Shown here: positions 55,521 through 64,000 of the stretch, one piece after another
Numbering within the stretch: position 1 is the first letter of the stretch
Layout: each line of letters opens with the position of its first letter
Source of the DNA: Cymodocea nodosa
Lineage: Eukaryota; Streptophyta; Magnoliopsida; Alismatales; Cymodoceaceae
Assembly (NCBI GenBank): GCA_036874045.1
Contig: CM072341.1
Location: 9,250,501-9,314,500 of the forward strand
Length of the DNA: 64,000 nt
Reading direction: 5' to 3'
Translations under genes and position numbers: made by a program
Notes under the pieces: generated by a model
The model's input: only the letters and a program-made list of their open reading frames with translations
Told to the model about the DNA's origin: nothing
Database searches by the model: none

Positions 55521-57276
55521 CACCTCCTTAAAACCAGATCAGGACATTTCTTAAATAAGTATGGGTCTTCCCAATAGTAATATTTTACTCTTGAAAAGAA
55601 CAATTTCTTATCCTATCTATTCCAATCTTTAGGTGTTAAACCAGTAACTAAGTAATTAACTATATCTGCATACCAAAGCATTGTGTTGATGGTCATTAGT
55701 TGTTCATCAGGAAAATTATCCTTAATTTCAATATTTGATTTTTCTATTTGTAATCTTGATAAATGATCTGCTATTACATTCTCACAACCTTTTTTATCTT
55801 TAATTTTTAGATCAAATTCTTGTAATAATAATATCCACCGGATCAATCTAGGTTTGGTCTCTTTCTTTGCTATTAGGTGTTTTAAAGCTGAATGATCTGT
55901 GTATACTATCACTTCAACTCCAATCAAATATGATCTAAACTTTTCCAAGGCAAACACTATAGCCAACAGCTCTTTTCAGTAGTTGTGTAATTAACTTGAG
56001 CATCATTTAAGGTTTTGCTTGCATAATGAATCACTCTAGGAGATTTTCCTATTTTTTATCCCAGCACTGCTCCTATAGCAAAATCAGATGCATCACACAT
56101 TAATTCAAATGTATGGCTCCAATCAGGTGCTTGTATTATAGGAGTTGAAATTAAGCTAGTTTTAAGCTTGAAAAATGCTTCTTTGCAATTTTTATCAAAG
56201 TTAAATGGGACATCTTTTAATAGATTAGTTAAAGGTCTAACTATTTTGCTAAAATTTTTAATAAATCTTCTATAAAATCCAGCATGTCCTAGAAATGATC
56301 TAATATCTTTTACTAATTTAGGTTCTGGTAGATTAGAAATTACTTCTATTTTAGCTTTATCTACTTCCAACCCTTTCTTTGAAACAACATGTCCCAAGTC
56401 TATTCCTTGTTTAACCATGAAGTGAAATTTTTCCTAATTTAGAACCAGACTTTTTTCCACATAGCATTTTAATACTCAGTCTAAATTGTTTAAACGCACT
56501 TCATATGAAGTTCCATAAATAGTAAAATCATCTATAAATATTTCTAAAAAATGTTTAGTCATTCTAGTGAATATGCCCTGCATACACTTTTAGAAGGTAG
56601 TTGGTGCATTGCATAATCCAAATGGCATTCTCTTAAAAGCATAAGTTCTGTTAGGACAAGTGAAAGTTATTTTCTCTTGATCCTCTAATACTACTGGAAT
56701 TTGGTTATATCCTGAATACCCATCTAGGAAACAAAAATATTCTTGCCCTACTAACTTCTCTAACATTTGATCTATAAAAGGTAAAGGAAAATGATCTTTC
56801 CTAGTCATAGCATTCAGTTTTCTATAGTCTATACACACTCTCCAACCTGATTGAATTATAGTAGGTATCAAGTCTTGACTTTCATTCCTAATAACTGTTA
56901 ATCCTGACTTCATGGGAACTACATAGACTAGGCTAACCCATGGGCTATCAGATATCGAATAAATTATGTCATTATCTAACCATTTCACTATTTCCTTCCT
57001 AACTACTTCTTTAAGGTTTGGATTTAATCTCCTCTTAGGAATTCTAACAAGTTTACCATTCTCTTCTAAATATATGTGGTGACAGCATAAAGTTGCACTT
57101 AACCCTTTTATATCAGTCATAGTCCATCCTATTGCTTCTTTATAAATTTTTACTACATCTTTTAATTTAGCAATTTGATCCTCTTTTAAATCTGAAGCAA
57201 TAATGATTGGACATGTTCATTTTTCTTCCAAAAACATATAGGTTAATTCAAGAGGTAAAGGTTTTAATTCTAATTG
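55521..57276 (-). pseudogene. T2 reverse transcriptase and RNase H
   Basis: RT pieces 57120-56590 ([47 protein letters not shown] then TAA) and 56418-56056 ([28 protein letters not shown]), with the catalytic FMDDF region in between near 56545-56530. RNase H ends in 55966-55613 ([36 protein letters not shown]). A 1-nt deletion in TEKELLA near 55972 breaks the frame. Confidence 0.87.
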
Positions 57277-58100
57277 TTACCCATTAGAAGCTAGAGCTCC
57301 TAATTGAACATCATCATTTTCTAAATTAATTTCTTCCTGATCTCCTTCTAGATTTATGCTTTCACTTTCTTCTAAAGTTTTAGAATTGAGTTGCTTATTT
57401 AATTCTTCTTGAATCACATCATCTAGCATATCTCCTTCATCCTCTAAAAAGTTTATGGTATGTAAGGACATTTCTAACTCCTCAAACTTTTCTAGTTTGA
57501 AAATGTTTAATTGAGTATCCTCATTACCATATGCTAACTTCATTACTCCAGTTTTACAATTAATAACAGTCCTTAATGTTGCTAAAACTGGTCTTCCCAA
57601 AATTAAAGATGTATCATGATTTTTATGCTTAATTTGTTGGGAATCCAAAATTACAATATCAATAAGATATATGAAGTTTTTGATTTTAATTAAGACATCC
57701 TCTATTTTTCCTCTAGGGTATGTTATACTTCTATCAGCTAATTGAATAACAGTCTTAGTAGGAGTTAAGCCTTCTAATCCTAAGGATGCAAATATATCAC
57801 TTGGCATAACATTTATACCTGCACCTAGGTCTATTAAGGTTCTTTTTAGAATAGTATTTCCTATGGTGCATGATATAACAGGAATTCTAGAATCAGATAA
57901 CTTTTTAGGAATTTGTGGTAGAAATAGGGAACTACTTTGCTCAATTAAAAAGACTTTCCTTAAAACTTTTTGCTCTCTTGTCTTAGTACACCAATCCTTA
58001 AGAAATTTAGCACAAGGTGGCATTTTCTACAATAAGTCTAACAAAGGAATGTTAACTTGTACTTTTTCAAAGATTTCTCTAATTTGTTCTTATTTTTCAG
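57277..58100 (-). pseudogene. T2 aspartic protease
   Basis: 248 open codons (58023-57277): MPPCAKFLKDWCTKTREQK, LIDLGAGINVMPSD (canonical), LADRSITYPRGKIEDVLIKI and LILGRPVLAT. CAG is kept at 57339-57337 where the T1 left arm has TAG. Upstream (58100-58024) is VQVNIPLLDLL with a TAG shared with T1. Confidence 0.87.
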
Positions 58101-59090
58101 GAAATGTTTGTTGTAATCTTTCAGGTTAGGATGCTAATGATTGTGATTTTAAATATTCTTTTTCTTTCATTTGATTTGTTTGATCATTTTTAGTCTCATT
58201 TTCAGATTCAAATTTTTCTTCATTGATGTCTATATTTTTAGTTATTACATTTTCATTATCATTTTGGTTTTTGTTCTTATCCACCTTCATATTATTTTCT
58301 TTTTGAATTCTTGGTGGTATATCAGTTCCAGATCTTAATGTTATACATACATCTTCCAGATTTTCATTACTTTCTTAATGTTCTTGTATATCATTTTCGT
58401 GATTATGATCTTCAACTGTTTTTAGTTTTAGATTGCATTCTTTAAATTCTATTGCATTAGTATTTTCTTTTGTTTGTATGTCTTGCAAATTATGCAAATC
58501 TGTAGCATTAAAGTTTTCATTTATGTTGTCTTGTTACATAACTTGTAATTTCATTGTAAATTCATCCAATGCTTTTAGTTTTCTTTCCAGATCATCTAAT
58601 CTCATTGCATTCAATTTTTGATCAATTTTCATTATGGTTTTTTCAATTTCGTAAATGATATCAATTTTAGATTCTGAATATGCTTCCTTATAGTTTAATT
58701 GGTTGACTTCTTGTAGCTGACACATAAATTGTTCATGTTTGTCCATGTTTTGCTCTAAGCTATGCTCTAGTCTGTCATACCTATCCCAAACTTCCTTATC
58801 TCTCAACATATTGCACATTCTAAGCTGACCATTAGTTGAGTAAACCATAGGATTCACATACTCAATTCTATTATAGTGAAGATAATTCATTTGTTGTTCA
58901 TGTAATCTAACCATCTACAATCGTTTCAGTTTCAAACAATTAAAAATGTCGTGACCTTCCAAATTGCAGAATTCACATATGCTAATTACAGGTGTCAAAA
59001 ATCTTTAAGCATAAGCATATGTCATATTCTCAATAATAGAAGAAAACACACACACTCCTCTTGCTATTAAAACAAAATAGCACTCACAGT
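58101..59090 (-). pseudogene. T2 gag-like region with CCHC knuckle
   Basis: A decayed frame starting close to the primer site. CEFCNLEGHDIFNC forms the knuckle at about 58975-58935, then an open piece 58914-58534 (NYLHYNRIEYVNPMVYSTNG, DRYDRLEHSLEQNMDKHEQF, LDDLERKLKALDEF: coiled coil), then DVCITLRSG and a Lys/Glu/Asn-rich linker with stops. As in T1 there is no capsid domain ahead of the knuckle. Confidence 0.78.
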
Positions 59091-59111
59091 TACTTAGCTT
59101 CTCAATCTCTC

Positions 59112-59128
59112 CCTAGCAACGGCGCTAG
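59112..59128 (-). promoter_or_regulatory. T2 primer binding site
   Basis: The minus strand reads TAGCGCCGTTGCTAGGG, 6-7 bp inside the LTR end (CCAACACA|AGTTTTC). It is the cleanest GCGCCGTTGC in the window, matching the Athila-type site for tRNA-Asp. No PBS-like duplicates occur in this LTR. Confidence 0.8.
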
Positions 59129-59134
59129 AAAACT

Positions 59135-61083
59135 TGTGTTGGTTTTGAAAGATTAGATCTTAAACTTGTTTACTTTGTCTTTATGCTTATATCAATAATT
59201 ACTTTTAGAAGTAAACTAACAACCTTGCACACAAATTAGATATTAATTCCAATTTGTATTTAACTGCAAGTGCACAGTGTATATTGTATTTGTGTGCAAG
59301 TACAAGTCAATCCCATAGAGAGATGGAGTAAGAATTGTGTACTGTTCCGATTTTTATATTGGAGTTTATGTGTTCAGTAAAGCACTTCATTGAGTTATAG
59401 TTAACACAACGGACTTAGTTTATGGAGTTATGGTTAACTCAATGGAATAACCTCATAGACTTAAGTTAACTCTACGCCTATCTTTCCAATTTAATACTGC
59501 TATTTATAGAGGAATTCGGCCAACCATTGGGCAGTTCCACAGATTGTAAATAACATCAATTAAGCCTTTTAATACTAGTTAAGATTAGATTTATCATTAA
59601 GCAACACTAACATTCAGATATTTCAAACAGTAACCATTAAAATCTTTAAGTATCTGGAACAAAACAATTTCAGTAAATTGTAAAAACTATTATCTATTTT
59701 CTAAATTAATCAAACATAAAACATTCACAATACTAATAATGATAACATTAATCACGATACAAAACAAACAATACAACACTTATATACTAAATGTACAAAC
59801 AGATAAGTAGTTGTTCTTGGTATTTTTGTTTTGATATATTCCTGAAGATGAACGAAAGGTGAAATGTAAAAATCTCTATCGATAGTAAAAACTTCTGTCA
59901 CTACATGCAACGCGATTACACCATTGAAAACTTAATCACTTACAATCCTGTCTCCTCTCCCTATAGAATTGCGAGTCTAGAATTGCAAGATGATCTCCTC
60001 CTCAACATATTGGCATCAACCTGAAACCAAGGCTAGAAGTTTTACGATCTCTTGAGATATGAATCGGTGCTTGGAGAAAATGGCTTCCCTTCTCGCGACG
60101 CGATCACTCCTCATAGTGGTTGTCAGGCACCGTGTTTGGCTCGGAATCGACCCGACATCAAGAAAGTATCCTCATAGACCTCCAATGGTTGGTGATTATG
60201 GTGGTGGTGTAGAGCTTCAAGGAACTTCCAACGCTGCCTGCAGTTAGCGTGGTTCTCCAACACCCATTTTTCACACACTTTTTCTTTGTCTTTTATATTT
60301 CTTACAATAGTAACTGCTCCCACTTAAATGATCGGTTAAATTTCCTTCATTTATATCAACGATGGTGATTTCTTCTTTCTTCCACGAGTGAATTCTTGCA
60401 TGATACGTGCAATCGTGGTTTTCCTTTGAATGTCCTATTTCTGTAACTACTATAGTGACATATTAAAAAATAAAAGGTCCGTGGAGTTACAAATAACTCA
60501 ACGGACTTCCTTCATTGATTTAACTATAAAACATGTGCAATAAAGAAATAAGCTACCAACATAACACGTTACCTTAGTGTGTATTCATGTAACCCAACGC
60601 ATACAATTATGCTAACTTAACGAGTTAAACATGTGCATCTCATGTGATCTACTAAAGCATTTAAATTCAACATGTGCATAATTATAACTTAACGAGTTCA
60701 GATATACACTTATGGTTTTTACTCACTAACTCAACGAGTTGTTACTATACTTTTTACACATTTAAGCCTTTAACTCAACGAGTTGTTACTGTATACCTGC
60801 CTATTCTTTTAGCATTTAAAACATAACTATTCAGTACGTTAAATATAACTCTCCGAAATAACAGACAATTCAGATACTTAAGAATTTCACAGCCTACAAT
60901 TTTACCGACAATTCAGAAATGTACTAAATTAACCTTAATTCCCTGAAATTATGCAGATTCTTTCATTAAAGCATATAATAGTGCAATTATAACATAATGG
61001 CTTAATTCTCATATGATAAGCTAAATATTATGCAATTAACCATCATTTAACCGTTAATATTATGCACTTTTTCATTCTAAACA
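59135..61083 (-). repeat. T2 5' LTR
   Basis: Minus-strand start TGTTTAGAATG at 61083, end CCAACACA at 59135. TATAAAAG at 60290-60297 (minus). Overall collinear with the T1 LTRs, but its U3 holds an extra block at 60549-60800 that matches copia LTR U3. Small ORFs at 60059-60323 are LTR sequence. Confidence 0.85.
60549..60800 (-). repeat. Copia-like U3 module inside the gypsy-type T2 LTR
   Basis: Collinear with S1 LTR 23050-23330: CCTTAGTGT, ATGCTAACTTAACGAGTTAA, ACATGTGCATCTC, AACTTAACGAGTTC, TTTTTACTCACTAACT and ATTTAAGCC..TAACT occur in the same order and spacing. In both LTRs the module lies about 280-550 bp from the LTR 5' end and in the same orientation. T1 LTRs lack it; the solo LTR at 50911 has only its first third. 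Confidence 0.75.
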
Positions 61084-61790
61084 ACACCTTTTGTGAAGAA
61101 TTAGGCATAGATCATAGGTACTCATTTTCAAGAGCTCCTTCACAAAATGGGATAGTAGAACGTAAAAACAGATCACTTTAGAAAATGTCCAGAACCATGT
61201 TAAATGAAAATAAATCACCCTTATTTCTCTAGGCAAAAGCAGTTCATACAACATATTACGTTATAAATATGGTACATTTAAGACCCATTTTGGATAAAAC
61301 TCCTTATGAGATATGGTATAATAGGGTTCCCAAAATTAGTTATTTAAAACCCTTTGGCTGCAAGTGTTTTATTTTGAACACTAAAGAATGTAGAGACAAA
61401 TTTAGAGCTAAATCAGATAAGGGTATTTTTGTTGGTTATTTCATTAGAAGTAAAGCATAAAGATTATATAATAAATCAATAAAAACCATTGAGGAAACCC
61501 TACATGTGAAATTTCATGAAAATTATCATTTGGATTTTAAACATGTTGAAAATATTGATTTAGAAATTCTCCCAGAAATGGTATCAAATGATGTTGATAG
61601 AGAAATTGAGAGATTATCTGACGGACTAAGAAATATAAACTTAAATGATGAAGATTTAGAAGAAAATAATGTCATGCCTATAGAAAATGTGAAACAACAT
61701 AGAAATTGGCGTTATGCTTCATCTCATCCTATTGATCAGATAATAGGTGATCCTAATCAAGGTGTTAAGAGTAGGTCATTAGTAGAGCAA
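61084..61790 (+). pseudogene. Sire-like copia integrase C-terminal fragment
   Basis: Plus-strand copia integrase resuming at the codons CEELGIDH, then SQNGIVERKNRSL (catalytic Glu), DKTPYEIWYNRVPKISYLKP (61269-61460), GYFIRSKA, and the INT-RT linker (61506-61790: MVSNDVDREIERLSD, QHRNWRYASSHPIDQIIG). It ends where an L3-like LTR 3' portion begins. It was interrupted by T2 at 61084 (ACACC). Confidence 0.83.
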
Positions 61791-62152
61791 AGTCAGATAA
61801 GGAGCTGCAATGCAAGAAGTCTAGGAGATTCGACAACTAGAGAATAAAAGATATAGAAGCTAAGCAAAAGGAAGGAAAATAAGCTGCATGCATAAAGATC
61901 AGGTTTTGTTATACAATTTAGATAAAATTAGAATAAAGATTTTATTTTCTCTTTGAATTGTATCTCAAACTATATTATATCAAAACCAACAAGTAGGGAA
62001 TTGTACTGAAAAGTGATTGTAAATTCTTTCTTTAAATCAATAAAGATTAGAATTTTATTTGTGAGTGTTTTGTGATCTTGTTTTATCTGTTGGAAATTTT
62101 AACTTCTAAAGACACAATTTACTCCCCCTCTTGTGATACTACAATCCTACAA
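61791..62152 (+). repeat. 3' part of an L3-like LTR
   Basis: Matches the last third of the solo L3 LTR: AAACCAACAAGTAGGGAATTG, GTGAGTGTTTTGT and CTCTTGTGATACTACAATCCTACA. The true end CCTACA is preserved here, showing that L3 shares its 3' terminal signature with the Sire LTRs and is copia-type. Confidence 0.75.
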
Positions 62153-62446
62153 CTATTGACATTTTATCTTATTGCATTTCAAGTAACCATACTATCCTCA
62201 AAAATTAGCATCAACTAGTTATAAATGGGACATAGTTTTCCTTTGAATTCCTTACATTCTAGATATGACAAAAAAAAAAGATTGATACAAACACATGGAT
62301 TTGGTTCATCCCATTCACTTACTATATTAGAAATCACAAAATAACCTAATATGACTATTAATGTATATCATGTACTTCTCCTATATGCTAATAAGTCTTT
62401 GTGCAAACACATAACAAATGCTACTCAAATTTGGCTAGTATATCAT
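62153..62446. other. Unassigned AT-rich flank
   Basis: No ORF or repeat family recognised, except that 62370-62440 (TCTCCTATATGCTAATAAGTC ... CTCAAATTTGGCTAG) is repeated at 63512-63585 beyond the solo LTR. Confidence 0.4.
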
Positions 62447-63503
62447 TGTTAGGATTTTTTTTTTGATGATGAATATTTTATTAAAGTCTATAAATAAGTA
62501 TAAGTATATTAGTCGCATAGTTAAATGTTAACGTATTTTAAAAAGTCATACAATTATAAGTTAATGTTTCTAGTTTGTCAAAGAGTTAAGTTATCTACAC
62601 ATATGTTTTTAATATTTTAAGTTTTCACATGTTTTTCATGTCATTCAGTAAAGAAAAGTTGAAGAGTTAGATAACTATTCGAGTTTTTATGCATAGATAG
62701 ATAATTGTTTGAGTTTTATAAAGTGACTAACAAAAAGTTAAGTTTGTTTGTTTCAATCATGTGTTTTGCAAGTGAAAAACTCGAAGAGTTACAAATAAGT
62801 GTTCAAGCTTTTACAGGTCTTAAAGGATAAGTATTCAACTAAAGTGGTGATTTAGAAGATATATTCTACAACTCTCTAAAAATAAGACTTTCAATTGTTC
62901 TACAATTGGAGATCATGGAAATTCAAAAATATAGTGGAGATAGTGGAAATTCAAAAGAAAATGGAGAATGTGGATAATTTAAATTTGAAATTAACACGTA
63001 AGATAATGAATTATGGATTAATTAGATGAACATGATGAATATAAAATCACAGTTCTACTACTATAAATAAAAGGTATGAGCTACACTTTATTTATCCCAA
63101 AATTGTATCTCAAAATTGTATCCCAAAATTGAATCTCAAACAAAATTTGAGAAAGAACTACTATGAAGGAAGTCTCAAAGATTCGAAGAAGGAAGTAAAG
63201 AGATATAGAAGTTGAGTAAATTTCTAGAAGAATGAGAAAGATACATGCCAAAGCTCAAGTTTGAATATATAATTCAATCAATGTTAGAATATAATAGATT
63301 TTATTTTATTGAATTGTAACTCAGAAATTGTATCAAAATTAACAAGTAGGGAATTGTACTGTAAACATTTGTAAATTCTTAATTTATGAATAAAAAGTTT
63401 AGAATTACAAATAGTGAGTGTTTTGTACTCTTGTTTTATCTATTAGATTGTTAAAATTTAAAGACACAATTCAACTCTCCTCTTGTGATACTATGGTCTA
63501 ATA
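62447..63503 (+). mobile_element. Solo L3 LTR
   Basis: TGTTAGGATTTT to GGTCTAATA (expected CTACA), 1057 bp, flanked by ATCAT (62442-62446) and ATTAT (63504-63508), a target duplication with one transition. A TATA-like CTATAAATAAAAGG lies at about 63061-63074. There is no internal region. It serves as the reference for L3 fragments at 11943-12232, 23607-23862, 25462-25733 and 41253-41917 and shows the unoccupied S1 site near 62865. Confidence 0.8.
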
Positions 63504-64000
63504 ATTATGTAGTTCTCTTATTTGCTAGTAAGTCTTTGTGCAAACATGTAGCATATGCCTACTCAAATTTGGCTAGAAATTATTGAATTATATAAATTAG
63601 TGAGAATCAAATGCTTGTAAGTCTTTGTACTTCTCCTATACCTAAGGTTAACTTCAGTCTATAATGTTATTAATGTTTAAGTAATGATTGATGAAATTTC
63701 TAAGTAATGCTACAATTAAAATGCTAGCTCTTGGCTTATTTTGGTGAAATTTATAACTAATAACGAATTTGATCATATCCTTTGTTTCATGTTGCAAGTT
63801 TGATCTCCATTCACGTTTATTCACACAATTAATATAAATTATGTAAATGAATAGACCTACTTGTCATCTCATGTCATGTCATGTACTAAATACATCATGT
63901 AGACGTAACGCATACATAGAAAATATGAATACAACATGATTAAATATGTGTAAATATGAACATCACACATTATTATTGTATTTGCATGTTTAGTTGATGA
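63504..64000. other. Unassigned AT-rich flank
   Basis: No ORF. Contains the second copy of the 70-bp flank repeat (63512-63585), a further partial copy (TTGTAAGTCTTTGTACTTCTCCTATA at 63615-63640) and a short TCATGTCATGTCATG run at 63872-63890. Confidence 0.4.

Larger units (their letters stand above)
50141..61083 (-). mobile_element. T2: Athila-like element, minus strand, 3' LTR missing
   Basis: 5' LTR (59135-61083), PBS, gag-like, PR, RT/RNase H, integrase (to 54374), spacer and accessory ORF (53667-52921 and 50905-50141, split by a solo LTR). It is the same family as T1, with clean pol collinearity. It lacks the 3' LTR because T3 abuts it at 50140. It sits in a copia integrase gene: copia codons resume at 61084. 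Confidence 0.88.

Overview
The window is plant nuclear DNA made almost entirely of decayed, nested LTR retrotransposons. I see no host gene, rRNA, tRNA or CRISPR array. The plant assignment rests on two plant-typical lineages. One is Ty1/copia of the Sire (Sirevirus) type: UBN2-type gag, CCHC knuckle, D[ST]GAS.HMT protease, and a primer site reading TGGTATCAGAGC for initiator Met-tRNA. The other is Ty3/gypsy of the Athila type: TLRSG motif, LIDLG protease, FMDDF reverse transcriptase, and a primer site resembling the 3' end of tRNA-Asp. The DNA is AT-rich. A eudicot is likely, but the species cannot be told from this.

Layout (S = Sire-like copia, T = Athila-like, L3 and L4 = further LTR families). 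1-709: copia integrase fragment. 710-10529: T1, a head-to-head inverted pair of Athila-like arms (LTR-gag-PR-RT-INT / RT-PR-gag-LTR). 10638-11942: copia INT-RT fragment, probably the distal half of S3. 11943-25733: an L3 LTR split by S1 (12233-23606, a complete but defective Sire-like element) and by a solo Sire LTR (23863-25461, target duplication AAAAC). 25734-26964: LTR fragment L4. 26965-28313: S3 INT-PR-gag. 28314-39568: S3 LTR split by S2 (28900-38883, target duplication GTTAT). 39569-45480: S4, a Sire-like relic interrupted by a hybrid L3/Sire LTR (41253-43228). 45480-50140: T3 on the plus strand. 50141-61083: T2 on the minus strand, holding a solo T-type LTR (50911-52920, target duplication CTCTT). 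61084-62152: copia INT fragment and LTR end. 62447-63503: solo L3 LTR.

Every coding region is broken by stops and frameshifts. Many stops are CAG/CAA/CGA/TGG to stop transitions, as expected from decay of methylated, silenced copies. S1 and S2 keep gag, protease, the RNase H end and a long accessory ORF but lack integrase and most of RT.

The most interesting signal is at the gag/protease border of the Sire-like elements. S1 carries a 1161-nt segment with a consensus 5' splice site (GAG|GTAATA) and 3' splice site (TTGCAG|G). That segment is removed to the base in S2 and S3, and the diverged S4 has matching sites at the same place. An in-frame TAA sits just before the acceptor in S1 and S4. 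This suggests that unspliced RNA encodes Gag and spliced RNA encodes Gag-Pol. Other notable observations: a 250-bp U3 module shared, at the same offset and orientation, by a gypsy LTR and a copia LTR; an accessory ORF of one general type in both superfamilies; 33-bp repeats of the primer-site region inside the T1 LTR; a 13-bp palindrome array downstream of T2 integrase; and a T1 hairpin locus that could make dsRNA.
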